Of a stretch of 19,712 nt of DNA, positions 1-8,603 are shown piece after piece. The notes beneath the pieces are model-generated. The model saw only the letters and a list, made by a program, of their open reading frames with translations, had not been told where the DNA came from and made no database searches. The DNA is from MGR-bin208 sp043779285 (lineage in GTDB: Bacteria > Bacteroidota > Bacteroidia > Chitinophagales > Chitinophagaceae). Within the stretch, counting starts at the first letter, position 1, and the number at the start of each line of letters is the position of its first letter. The translations under genes and the position numbers were made by a program. Location of the stretch: positions 1-19,712 of the forward strand of contig JAYWEL010000197.1 of NCBI GenBank assembly GCA_043779285.1. The letters run 5' to 3'.

Positions 1-252
1 CGTAGAAATGATAGCATATACAGAACTACCCATTGGGATATAATAACTCAAGACGCTTATTATGATATTAAAGACCGAAATGAAAAAATAGATAGCCGCC
101 GGATTAGCAAGAATGCAAGTATTGATAATTATGAGTATAGATTGGCAGAAATTAAAAGAGTAAAACTATTTAATTCTAATGCCCTTTTAATTTCTATAGC
201 GGTAGCAATTGTTTCTTTTACGTTAATGTATAAACATAAAAAAGATGAATAA
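1..252 (+). CDS. 3' end of unrecognised protein with C-terminal membrane helix (partial)
   Basis: The first reading frame is open from the window edge to a TAA at 250-252, giving 83 residues of the C-terminus of a protein that begins outside the window. About 55 polar, charged residues are followed by a hydrophobic stretch of roughly 18 residues (from about LFNSNALLIS to SFTLMY) and a short basic tail (KHKKDE). That pattern suggests a single membrane-spanning helix with a positively charged cytoplasmic end. I do not recognise the family and assign no function. A spurious frame is possible, but composition and the well-formed helix favour a real gene end. A possible hairpin or pseudoknot about 120 bases further on could end its transcript. 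Confidence 0.5.
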   Translation, partial: RRNDSIYRTTHWDIITQDAYYDIKDRNEKIDSRRISKNASIDNYEYRLAEIKRVKLFNSNALLISIAVAIVSFTLMYKHKKDE

Positions 253-611
253 GCAACCATTTACTCTGGTTCCCACTACAGGTATAAATAGCCACCTTTA
301 GTAATGCTTAATTACCACTTTTCATTTTTCATTACTTAACATAATACTGATTATAAATCACTTTTTAAAAAACTGTTGAAAGCTCCCACTTGACCAGTTT
401 TTCAACCCGTAAAAAAGTGGGAGTTAAGGTTGTTTTTAAAATGGTATTATGAATTTTTGCAGTCTAATTATTCACTCAATGGATCTGTCAATAATATTGG
501 TCTTTCTGTTTTTGGTTTATTACCCCTGAGCATAGAGATTATCCCTTTTAGCAGTCTTAAATTTTATGCTATTTGGATTTATTGAAGTCAATTTAAAACT
601 ATTTTTACCTA
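253..611. other. Intergenic region with interleaved inverted repeats
   Basis: No coding frame of note is seen between the partial gene and the SDR gene. The main structure is a 9-bp perfect inverted repeat (CTCCCACTT at 383-391 and AAGTGGGAG at 415-423). A second 7-bp pair, GTTGAAA at 375-381 and TTTCAAC at 400-406, interleaves with it. The remainder is AT-rich. I found no convincing TAnnTTTG promoter box immediately ahead of the SDR gene. Confidence 0.5.
375..423. terminator. Possible terminator hairpin or H-type pseudoknot
   Basis: Arms CTCCCACTT (383-391) and AAGTGGGAG (415-423) pair perfectly across a 23-nt loop. After the second arm the plus strand runs TTAAGGTTGTTTTTA, a weak U-tract, so it could end transcription of the upstream gene. 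GTTGAAA (375-381) can pair with TTTCAAC (400-406), which lies inside the loop. A-B-A'-B' order is the topology of an H-type pseudoknot. The AT-rich 7-bp pair could be chance. Which strand is used is not known. Confidence 0.35.
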
Positions 612-1370
612 ATGAATATTTCCCTTAAAAATCAAAGAATTCTTATTACAGGAGCTTCCCGAGGAATTGGCAGAGCCATTGCAAAGCAACTTTCCGAATC
701 TGGTGCTGAAGTAATCATCCACTACAATTCTAATAAGTCAGAGGCTGATAAATTAAAAAATGAGCTTCAAAATCCAAGTTTTACAGAAACCTGTGATCTT
801 TCAGATGTTGAACAGGTAAAAGGTTTCATTCCCCGACTTGTTGAAAAGTATGGACCGTTATCCGCGTTGGTAAATAATGCAGGAATTTCGCCAAGTGCAG
901 CAGATTCATTGCCAACAGATGAATGGTTGAAGATTTGGGAACAAACCTTCTCGGTAAACACAACAGCTGTTGGAATTTTATGCAAAGAATTTGTCGATCA
1001 GGCTAAAAATCAGCAGAATGGTCGAATCGTAAATATTTCCTCACGTGCAGCTTTTCGCGGAGATACAACAGATTACATAGCCTACGCCGCTTCCAAAGGG
1101 GCCATTGTAAGTCTCACACGATCAATTGCCAGATATTACGGAAAACAGGGGATTAAAGCCTTTTTGATCGCTCCGGGATTTACTAGGACAGACATGGCTA
1201 AAGCTATCTTAGAAGAATACGGCGAGGACTTTGCTTTAAAAGACATTGCGCTGAATGAACTTACAACTCCAGAAGATATTGCCCCAATGGTTGCCTTGCT
1301 TTGTTCTGGATTGGCAGACCATGCAACAGGAACCTCTATAGATATAAACGCCGGATCATACGTTCGGTAA
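612..1370 (+). CDS. SDR-family oxidoreductase, FabG-like
   Basis: A 252-residue classical short-chain dehydrogenase/reductase, the normal length for the family. The Rossmann cofactor motif TGASRGIG is at residues 13-20, NNAG at 88-91, an active-site Asn at 116 (SVNTTA), the catalytic Ser in NISS near 142-144, and the YxxxK pair at Y158/K162. The C-terminus ends in a typical GTSIDINAGSYVR segment. These features predict NAD(P)(H)-dependent reduction of a carbonyl or oxidation of an alcohol. The closest general resemblance is to 3-oxoacyl-ACP reductases, but FabG-like paralogues act on many substrates, so no symbol is given. It is cytoplasmic, with no signal peptide. The ATG at 612 is the first in frame and gives the expected N-terminus. 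The gene stands alone, on the strand opposite to the xylan operon, and nothing links it to xylan use. Confidence 0.9.
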   Translation: MNISLKNQRILITGASRGIGRAIAKQLSESGAEVIIHYNSNKSEADKLKNELQNPSFTETCDLSDVEQVKGFIPRLVEKYGPLSALVNNAGISPSAADSLPTDEWLKIWEQTFSVNTTAVGILCKEFVDQAKNQQNGRIVNISSRAAFRGDTTDYIAYAASKGAIVSLTRSIARYYGKQGIKAFLIAPGFTRTDMAKAILEEYGEDFALKDIALNELTTPEDIAPMVALLCSGLADHATGTSIDINAGSYVR

Positions 1371-1381
1371 AACGCTTAAGC

Positions 1382-1549
1382 ATGAAAAACTCATTTTTAT
1401 CAAAAAATAATATAACAGCATTGTATTGTGCTTTCATAAATTATGGAGCTAAAATTATTTACACTTATTCAACTTTAGCCGATAATGGCGAATTGCTTGC
1501 AGAGATGAACAGATTTTTAGCAGGTAGCAGGGTGCTGGTACAGTCTTAA
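1382..1549 (+). CDS. Doubtful 55-residue open frame
   Basis: An ATG at 1382, 12 bases after the SDR stop, opens a 55-residue frame ending at 1549. The product has no signal peptide, no clear membrane segment and no motif I recognise. Its position right after the SDR gene could mean co-transcription. Its shortness and the lack of family resemblance make it equally likely to be a decayed fragment or non-coding. No function is proposed. Confidence 0.2.
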   Translation: MKNSFLSKNNITALYCAFINYGAKIIYTYSTLADNGELLAEMNRFLAGSRVLVQS

Positions 1550-1675
1550 AAGTGTTATTTTCTATAACAGTAACTATCCCCTAATACTCAATATCTCAAC
1601 TATTTGTTACGCTGTTGTTACACGAACCGCTGAAACTCAATAGCAGTAAGGTTGTATTGTTCCCGTACGTGGTAC

Positions 1676-1709
1676 AAAAAGCAATCCGCCATAGGTGGGT
1701 TGCTTTTTT
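1676..1709 (-). terminator. Rho-independent terminator of the xylan operon
   Basis: The plus-strand arms AAAAAGCAATCC (1676-1687) and GGGTTGCTTTTTT (1697-1709) form a stem of about 12 bp with one G-T wobble and a 9-nt loop. Read on the minus strand it begins directly at the GH43 stop codon (1709-1711) and ends in GCTTTTTG, a proper U-tract. It therefore closes the seven-gene operon. The plus-strand T-run means it could also stop read-through from the SDR side. Confidence 0.8.
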
Positions 1710-3396
1710 CATTTAGGTTTATATACATCATCATTGCTTCTGCTTTCAAACCATTGATATTGGGCCGTATTCGTTGATGATTTACCCTCGGATGTTGCAT
1801 ACAATGCATAAAAACAACCCACAAAGCCACCGGCTGTTTTTGTACTTAGAAACTTTGCATCTACATCCGCCTTTAATAAAATCCATTCTTTCTTATTCAA
1901 AGCATAGTAGAAATGGTACTTATCATCAAGTACTTCAATTTTAAACAATATCGCCTTTTTGTTTTTTTTATTGATACTATGTTCTGCAATTAATTCAGGT
2001 TCAGCTTTTTTATTTTCATTCCCGGGTCCTTTTAATAATTGTACCACAGGTTTCCCATCCCGGATGGATTTGCATAAATAATAATAATGGTATTCACTCT
2101 GAAAAATCAGCAGCCCGGCTTTTTCATTTTCTTCCTTAGCGTTAAAGCTTACAACTGTTGCAGCATATCCTTTAAGATGCGGTTGACGGAATCTAACAAA
2201 GGAAGGATTTCCTGTACCACTGATTGTTTCTGGTCTTACTTTGATTGATAAGTTTCCCTTTTTTCAGAAAGACTGTACCAATTCTCTCTTGTTGTTCTTA
2301 GAAAACTGTAACGTGTATTTAATTGATCTGCATAAAAATCATCTCGAAAAAAATAGTTGCCGTTAAATTTTTCAACACTCGTATTAACAATTGCATTTAT
2401 CGGGTAGCGGTATTGTATTTCTTCAAAACCGGGATTAATCAGTGGCCAGCCATCCTTCCACTCTACCGGTGCCATAAAAGTTTCCCTGCCCGTGTTATAA
2501 AAATCGCCATCATAAGGCCGGCAGGCAAGGAACACGGCCCACCAATTACCCTCCTTGTCTTCTACAAAATCGGCATGTCCGGCAATAGTAACAGGATTTT
2601 TTCTTTGCCGGTCAAGCTGACGCTGGGTAAGAATTGGATTTTTATCATACGAAACAAAAGGATCTGTAAGAGAATGACTCCTGAACACTACTTCTGAATG
2701 ATTATATCCAGTACCACCTTCTGCACAAATCAGATAATACCAAGAATCTTTTTTAATGATATGAGGAGCTTCGATCCAGACTGGTTTTTTTGCCATGTCC
2801 GTTCCACCATTAATCAACAGTATTTCTTCCCCGATTACTTTTAACTGTTGCTTATCAAATTCAAACATCCGGATAGTGCGGTGTCCGTCATGAAGGGAAA
2901 TATTGTCTGGTGGAATACTGTTATAAATAATATATGACCTGCCATTGTCGTCAAAAAAAAGGGAGGGATCAATTCCATTAACCTGTGGCAATGCAACCGG
3001 ATTACTCCAGGGTCCTTTAGAATCACTGGCCGTGATAACAAAATTTCCCAACTTATCAATCAGTGTACATACAATATAAAAAAATCCGTTGTGATAGCTG
3101 ATAGCCGGGGCAAACAAGCCCCTTGAAACCCCTGCCCCATCAAGGTTTAGCTGTTCCGGCCTGTTCAATGCATAACCGATCTGCTGCCAGTTCAAAAGAT
3201 CCTTACTATGAAAGATTGGCAATCCGGGATAGTAGGAAAAAGAAGAGTTGACAATATAAAAATCATCTCCCGCCCGGCAGATTGAAGGATTGGGGTAAAA
3301 ACCTGACAGGATCGAATTGGTAAATGATTGTGCATTCAGGTTAGTGAACAAACAAACGACTAAAAGAGGTAGAAACAAGTTTTTCAATCTGGTCAT
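1709..3396 (-). pseudogene. GH43 beta-xylosidase/arabinofuranosidase, split by a frameshift
   Basis: Last gene of the operon. From ATG 3396 it encodes a signal peptide (about 1-22, ending NAQ) and a five-bladed propeller GH43 domain. Landmarks are YPNPSICR near 34-41, GIDPSLF at 141-147 (D143, expected pKa modulator) and WIEAPH at 207-212 (E209, expected general acid). This frame stops at 2236. From about 2264 down to the TGA at 1709 the -1 frame carries the missing C-terminal beta-sandwich, including NPSFVRFRQPH, ENEKAGLLIFQ and KPVVQLLKG. Adding one A to the A6 run at 2259-2264 restores a 562-residue protein, the usual length for two-domain GH43 xylosidases. The product would cut xylose or arabinose from xylo-oligosaccharides outside the cytoplasm. 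The break may be real, a sequencing error, or tolerated by slippage. Residue 36 is Asn where the family's catalytic base Asp is expected. Confidence 0.85.
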
Positions 3397-3408
3397 GCTA
3401 ATTTATTT

Positions 3409-4572
3409 TTATTCAGATATACTTCTGCTGATTGCATATTCAACACCCCTCAACTCTGCCAATCCTCTTAACCTTCCAATGGCTGAATAACCCGGATAGG
3501 TTACTTTATTTAAGTCATCCAGCATCTGGTGACCATGATCGGGCCGCATGGGAATGGAAATATTTCTTCTTTTCATCATCAGCACAATTTCTTTAATTAC
3601 TGCATACATATCTACATCGCCATCCAGGTGATCTGCTTCAAAGAAATTTCCTTCTACATCTCTTTTTGTGCTGCGCAAATGAATGAAATGAATATGATCA
3701 CCCAATCTTTTTATGATGCCCGGCAAATCATTATCCGGTCTGACGCCAAAAGATCCCGTACAATAACACAATCCATTGGCGATAGATGGAGCTGCATTCA
3801 ATAATTCCTGTGCATCTTTTTCTGTACTTACAATTCTGGGAAGCCCTAATAAAGAATAAGGCGGGTCATCGGGATGAATGGCCATTTTCAAACCAGCTTC
3901 TTCTGCAACCGGAACAACCTCTTTTAAAAAATAAAAAAGATGTTGCTTTAATTTTTTTGCATCAATATGCTCATAGGTTTTTAATGCACTTAAAATTTCT
4001 TCCGGAGTAAAGGGCACATCGCTGCCCGGCAATCCCAACAGGCAGTTGTGATAGAGTTTTTGTTTTTCCTGTTCCGGCATTCCATTAAATCTTTCTTTGG
4101 CTTTTTGTATTTCTTCTTTTGTATAATCCTTCTCAGCTCCCGGACGATTCAATAAAAAAAGATCGAAAGCAATAAATGCTGCTCTTTCAAAAAACAATGC
4201 TTTGCTTTTATCAGGCATCTCAAAAGAAATATCTGTACGCATCCAATCCAGAATTGGCATGAAGTTGTAAGTAACCACTTTTAACCCGCATGCTGCAACA
4301 TGCCGGAGACTCTGTTTATAATTTTCAATGTGTAATAAATAATTACCGGTTTGTTTTTTTATATCCTCACTTACGGGCAAACTTTCTATCACTGTCCAGG
4401 TCATTCCGGCAGCTTCTACTTCTGCTTTTCTTTTGGTGATTTCTTCTATTGGCCAAACCTCGCCTACCGGAATTTGATGCAGCGCAGTAACAACTCCTGT
4501 GCAACCTGCCTGCCTGATATTCCACAAGCTCACCGGATCTTTGGGCCCGAACCATCTCATTGTTTGCTCCAT
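3409..4572 (-). CDS. uxuA: Mannonate dehydratase
   Basis: Converts D-mannonate to 2-keto-3-deoxy-D-gluconate, a step of D-glucuronate breakdown in the cytoplasm. The protein closely follows enterobacterial UxuA along its whole length. Matches include the N-terminal MRWFGPKDPVSLWNIRQAG, then TGVVTALHQIP, YNFMP near 100, HPDDPP, CTGSFGVRPDNDL, HLRST, HLDGDVDMY, MRPDHGHQMLDD and the GYSAIGRLRGLAELRGVE end; the His, Cys and Asp residues in these are the usual metal and active-site region. The start is a run of four ATG codons (4570-4581). I chose the last, giving MEQTMRW as in UxuA, 387 residues; the first would give 390. It lies 12 nt (21 nt from the chosen start) below the GH3 stop and 12 nt above the GH43 start, so it is co-transcribed. 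Its presence suggests the operon serves glucuronoxylan, whose side chains yield (methyl)glucuronate. Confidence 0.95.
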   Translation of the reverse strand: MEQTMRWFGPKDPVSLWNIRQAGCTGVVTALHQIPVGEVWPIEEITKRKAEVEAAGMTWTVIESLPVSEDIKKQTGNYLLHIENYKQSLRHVAACGLKVVTYNFMPILDWMRTDISFEMPDKSKALFFERAAFIAFDLFLLNRPGAEKDYTKEEIQKAKERFNGMPEQEKQKLYHNCLLGLPGSDVPFTPEEILSALKTYEHIDAKKLKQHLFYFLKEVVPVAEEAGLKMAIHPDDPPYSLLGLPRIVSTEKDAQELLNAAPSIANGLCYCTGSFGVRPDNDLPGIIKRLGDHIHFIHLRSTKRDVEGNFFEADHLDGDVDMYAVIKEIVLMMKRRNISIPMRPDHGHQMLDDLNKVTYPGYSAIGRLRGLAELRGVEYAISRSISE

Positions 4573-4593
4573 CATCATCATAATACTATGTTA

Positions 4594-6927
4594 TTACTTT
4601 ATTACTGTCAGTTTAATGCTTTCTGTTTTATCAGATGCAGTTCCAACCATGATTGTAAAATCACCCGGCTCAATCACCCACTTCATATTCGTATCATAAA
4701 ATGATAACAACTCAGGATTGATCTCAATACTTACCGTTTGAGATTGCCCGGGAGAGAGCCATATTTTTTTAAACCCTTTTAATTCTTTTACAGGCCTTGT
4801 AACAGATGAGTATTCGTCACGTATGTACATCTGTACTACTTCTGCACCTTTTCTGCTGCCTGTATTTTTTACTTCTACACTCATTGTAACAGTGCCCTTC
4901 ATTTTCATAGTTATATCGGATAATTTCAGATTGCTGTATGCAAATGTTGTGTAACTCAACCCATGTCCGAATACAAATAAAGGCGACACATCAAACCCAA
5001 GATTATATCCTCTGCGAGCTGATGGTTTGTAATTGTAGTAAGCTGGAATATGACCAACAGTTCTGGGAAAGGTTATCGGCAACTTACCGTTGGGATTTAT
5101 TTCTCCAAACAAGGCATCAATCATAGCATAGCCACCTTCCTGACCAAGATACCAGCATTGCATAACTGCAGATACTGATTCTACAAGATTGCCAATACTC
5201 AATGGCGGACCACTATTTACAAATGCACAGGTTGGTTTACCTAAAGCGACAATTTCCTTAATCAATTCATTTTGCCCGTTGAGCAATTCCAGTGTTGGCA
5301 AATCGCCCAAATGATTTGATGCCCATCCTTCACGGCTCATACTTTCATTGCCGCCAACAAATAAAACCACCACATCAGCCTGCCTTGCTACGGCCACCGC
5401 CTCTGCAATTTTCTTTTTGTTCTCCGCCATGTCTGCCAGATTTATCGAATCTGCAAACCAGTTATTTTTATCAGTGAGTTTTACACCTTCTGCATATAAT
5501 ATTTTTATATTGTGGCCATATTTTTCTTTGATAGCATCCAAAGGAGAAATACAAACACGGGGTTTACTTGAATAACCACCCAATAAACATTTATCAGCAT
5601 TAGGCCCGATCAATGCAATTGTTTTTATCTTGTTTTTATCGAGTGGTAAAAAATTATTGTCGTTCTTCAACAAAACCATGCCTTCCTGTGCTGCCTTATA
5701 GGCAACTGCTCTTTTCTGTGTACTGCCAACAATTTCTTCTGCTTTGTCAGCATCTACATACGGATCTTCGAATAACCTCAGTCGAAATTTGGCAATCAGA
5801 ATCCTCATCACAGCTTTATCAATTTCGCTGACAGTAATTCTACCTTGTGTGACATATTGTTTAAGATTGGCAAAACCATCTGGATCCGGTGTTTCCATAT
5901 CCACGCCAGCTTTAAAAGCCAGTAAGCCAGCTTCATCGATGCTATGTGTTATTTTATGCAGGGTACTCACATCCTTGATAGCAAAATAATCGGAGACAAG
6001 GATTCCCTTAAAGCCCCATTCCTTCCGTAAAATATCTTTTAACAAATAGGCATTGATGTGTGCCGGAATGCCAAATATTTCGTTGTAAGTAGCCATTACG
6101 TTCATGGCTTTGGCTTCCTGAATGGCTGCTTTAAATGGAGGAAAGAAAACTTCTCTTGCAGTTCTTTCATCCAGGTTACTTGGCGCTACATTTATACCTC
6201 CTTCACTTTGTCCGTGTATGCCGAAATGTTTCAGCGTTGCGGCTACATTGTTTTTTCCCAGATAAACTCTATTACCCTGGTAAGCTTTGATCTGTGCCAC
6301 TGCCAGTCTTGAAACAAGGAAAGGATCTTCTCCCATTGTTTCCTCGGTTCTTCCCCAACGCGGATCACGGGTGATATCCACTACCGGCGCCAATACATGA
6401 TGCCCACCTCTTGCCCTTACTTCTTCTGCAACGTTGGTAAAAATTTCTGTCATCAGGTTTTCATTCCATGTGCTGGCTAAACTAATTGGAATCGGAAAGT
6501 TGGTAGCATCCTGTGTTTGCTGACCATGTAATGATTCTTCATGCGTCATAACAGGAATACCCAACCTTGTTTTTTCTACAAAAAATTTCTGGATCTTGTT
6601 ATATAACTCAGCGGCTTGTTTTGGATGATAGCCATAACTATTGGGGCCTGCATTTTCATTCAATCTTCCCAATTCGCCAAGGCCATGTTTTAATACCTCC
6701 GCTGCTTTTGCTTCATCAAAATCTCCCTGCTCATTCAGGATTCTGGACTTTTGAATCCACAGGCATTGCATCTGCATCAATTTTTCATCCATTGTCATCA
6801 GGCTTAATAAATTCTTTGCCCTAACCTCGGGAGAAAGATTTTTGTTTTTGTAAACAGGTTGCTGTGCAAAAGATATTGTTGCACAGAAAAAACAAAAAAC
6901 ACTTAAAATATATTTTATTTTTTTCAT
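4594..6927 (-). CDS. GH3 glycoside hydrolase, probable beta-xylosidase/beta-glucosidase
   Basis: A 777-residue exported enzyme with a signal peptide (about 1-21, ending FAQ). The N-terminal (beta/alpha)8 domain has DEKLMQM near 47, MTHEESLHG near 127-135, RDPRWGRTEETMGEDP at 187-202, KHFGIHG at 233-239, and ILVSDY with the expected nucleophile D313. The alpha/beta sandwich domain (about 380-620) includes LIGPNAD and the GNESMSREGW region, where the acid/base Glu is expected. The C-terminal fibronectin-III-like domain (about 670-770) contains VKNTGSRKGAEVVQMY and ELKGFKK. This three-domain layout is typical of BglX/Xyl3A-type enzymes. Family GH3 includes both beta-glucosidases and beta-xylosidases; sitting between the symporter and uxuA in a xylose operon points to beta-xylosidase, by context only. 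It lies 9 nt below the symporter start. Confidence 0.93.
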   Translation of the reverse strand: MKKIKYILSVFCFFCATISFAQQPVYKNKNLSPEVRAKNLLSLMTMDEKLMQMQCLWIQKSRILNEQGDFDEAKAAEVLKHGLGELGRLNENAGPNSYGYHPKQAAELYNKIQKFFVEKTRLGIPVMTHEESLHGQQTQDATNFPIPISLASTWNENLMTEIFTNVAEEVRARGGHHVLAPVVDITRDPRWGRTEETMGEDPFLVSRLAVAQIKAYQGNRVYLGKNNVAATLKHFGIHGQSEGGINVAPSNLDERTAREVFFPPFKAAIQEAKAMNVMATYNEIFGIPAHINAYLLKDILRKEWGFKGILVSDYFAIKDVSTLHKITHSIDEAGLLAFKAGVDMETPDPDGFANLKQYVTQGRITVSEIDKAVMRILIAKFRLRLFEDPYVDADKAEEIVGSTQKRAVAYKAAQEGMVLLKNDNNFLPLDKNKIKTIALIGPNADKCLLGGYSSKPRVCISPLDAIKEKYGHNIKILYAEGVKLTDKNNWFADSINLADMAENKKKIAEAVAVARQADVVVLFVGGNESMSREGWASNHLGDLPTLELLNGQNELIKEIVALGKPTCAFVNSGPPLSIGNLVESVSAVMQCWYLGQEGGYAMIDALFGEINPNGKLPITFPRTVGHIPAYYNYKPSARRGYNLGFDVSPLFVFGHGLSYTTFAYSNLKLSDITMKMKGTVTMSVEVKNTGSRKGAEVVQMYIRDEYSSVTRPVKELKGFKKIWLSPGQSQTVSIEINPELLSFYDTNMKWVIEPGDFTIMVGTASDKTESIKLTVIK

Positions 6928-6936
6928 GATAATAAT

Positions 6937-8583
6937 TTATCCAGCCACTCCCAATGGTGAGAAATAAACAAATATTGCAATAATGATTACAACAACTATC
7001 ACGGAGAGAATCACATCCAGCTTAGTCCAACTTGCCCTGCTGGCAGCTTTGTCCTCTGCAACTGTAGTGGAAAATGTTAATCCTCTTATATGATCGTCGT
7101 CGGGTTTTGGTGTCAGCAGACTGACTACTACCATAACAACAATAGAAAAAAGGAATAAATAAATACAGAAATAAAGGAAGTTAATAGTTGCAAAGTCATG
7201 CAGAACTCCGGTTAAATTATGCTGGAACAATTCCAGGGTAAGTTTTACAAGACCAATCCCAAACCCGACAACCATTGACGTAAAAGCTCCGGCAGCATTT
7301 ATTCGTTTAAAAAATACCCCAAATAAAAACACGGCAGCTATAGGTGGCGCCAGGTAAGACTGTACACTTTGCAAATAGGTATATAATGTTGTGGAAATTC
7401 TTCCCATCATCGGAATCCAAACCATACCAAGTATTACCACTACACCTGTTGCAATGCGTCCTACTCTTACCAGTTCTTTCCCACTTGCATGTGGTTTCAT
7501 TTTCTGATAGATATCCATAGTGAATAATGTAGAACATGCATTATATACAGATGCCAATGAAGCCATCAATGCAGCTAACAATCCTCCTGCCAGCAATCCT
7601 CTTAAGCCCACGGGCATGATCTGCTGAACCATTGCCGGAAAAGCTGCATTGAAATCTGTTTGGCCTTCGGCATTCAATGGTAATATTAATTCACCACGTT
7701 GGTGTAAAACGTAAGCAACCAAACCGGGAATAAGGAAAATAAAAAACGGGAGTAATTTCAGGTAAGCGGCAAAGATCGTTCCCCGTCTTGCTTCTCTTTC
7801 ATTGCGCCCGGCAAGACAACGCTGAACAATGTGCTGGTCGGTACACCAATACCAGACACCCACTATCGGCGAGGCAAATAAAATTCCCAGCCATGGAAAA
7901 TCAGGATCGCTAAGTGGACGGAACATATTCAATTTTTCGGGAGGCACCGCTGCAATTAATTCATTCCAACCGCCAACTTTATCCAAACCCACAAACAACA
8001 ATACGCCTGAACCTATTAATAAAACAAAGGCCTGTATAGCTTCTGTGTACATAACAGCATGCAATCCGCCAAATATGGTATATACACCGGTAATAATTAC
8101 AAGTATGATAGCTCCTTCCCAAAAACCCACACCCAAAAACTGGTTAAACACCAATGCCCCGGCAAAGATGGTAACTGATGCTTTGGCAATAACATAACTG
8201 AGCAATTGAATAATGGACAACAACCGGCGTGCCTTTGCATTGAATCTTCTTTCCAGAAACTCAGGCATTGTATAAACCATGCTGCGCATATAAAAAGGAA
8301 CAAACACCCAGCCTAATATTAAAACTATCCATGAGTGCAATTCATAGTGCCCCAAAACAGTTCCGGACACACCGGCTGATCCTGCAAGACCAACAATATG
8401 TTCGGAACCAACATTGGATGCAAGAATGGAGGCGCCAATGACCCACCAACCAAGATTCCGGTTTGCCAAAAAATAATCTGTGGGTGAACTTTTACTCTTT
8501 CGGATGGACCAGATAGAAATACCCGCAATGACCAACATATAAAGAATAAGAAATATCCAGTCCAGTGTTCCAAGAAAATTCAT
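6937..8583 (-). CDS. Sodium/sugar symporter, SSS family (probable xylose transporter)
   Basis: A 548-residue inner-membrane protein with about 14 hydrophobic helices, the SGLT arrangement. Recognisable parts are the first helix (about 8-27), the FLANRNLGWWVIGASILASNVG stretch split over residues 38-59, HYELHSW near 79-85, PEFLERRFN near 107-115, the family segment YWCTDQHIVQRCLAGRN (245-261) followed by EARRGTIFAAYLK, and a final helix near 520-545. Family members import sugars with sodium down its gradient. Lying between the epimerase and GH3 genes of a xylose operon, it most likely carries xylose or short xylo-oligosaccharides. The substrate is inferred from context. It starts 20 nt below the epimerase stop. 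Confidence 0.93.
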   Translation of the reverse strand: MNFLGTLDWIFLILYMLVIAGISIWSIRKSKSSPTDYFLANRNLGWWVIGASILASNVGSEHIVGLAGSAGVSGTVLGHYELHSWIVLILGWVFVPFYMRSMVYTMPEFLERRFNAKARRLLSIIQLLSYVIAKASVTIFAGALVFNQFLGVGFWEGAIILVIITGVYTIFGGLHAVMYTEAIQAFVLLIGSGVLLFVGLDKVGGWNELIAAVPPEKLNMFRPLSDPDFPWLGILFASPIVGVWYWCTDQHIVQRCLAGRNEREARRGTIFAAYLKLLPFFIFLIPGLVAYVLHQRGELILPLNAEGQTDFNAAFPAMVQQIMPVGLRGLLAGGLLAALMASLASVYNACSTLFTMDIYQKMKPHASGKELVRVGRIATGVVVILGMVWIPMMGRISTTLYTYLQSVQSYLAPPIAAVFLFGVFFKRINAAGAFTSMVVGFGIGLVKLTLELFQHNLTGVLHDFATINFLYFCIYLFLFSIVVMVVVSLLTPKPDDDHIRGLTFSTTVAEDKAASRASWTKLDVILSVIVVVIIIAIFVYFSPLGVAG

Positions 8584-8603
8584 GAGTGTTGATTTTGTTG
8601 TAT

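Noticed and set aside
1604..1621. Direct repeat TTGTTAC (two copies) as an attachment site
   Set aside because: Seven bases repeated once in AT-rich DNA is expected by chance, and no integrase or element boundary is present.
1618..1675. tRNA-like 3' end (TTCCCGTACGTGGTAC)
   Set aside because: It superficially resembles a T-arm and acceptor end, but no matching 5' half, anticodon arm or T-loop consensus could be found.
1618..1830. 70-codon minus-strand frame overlapping the GH43 3' end
   Set aside because: It overlaps the terminator and the conserved GH43 C-terminal frame; it is an out-of-frame shadow.
2255..2268. Programmed -1 frameshift site joining the two GH43 frames
   Set aside because: The heptamer in the zero frame reads A AAA AGG, not the classic A AAA AAG. 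No downstream stimulatory hairpin was evident, and GH43 genes are not known to use frameshifting. A one-base loss is simpler.
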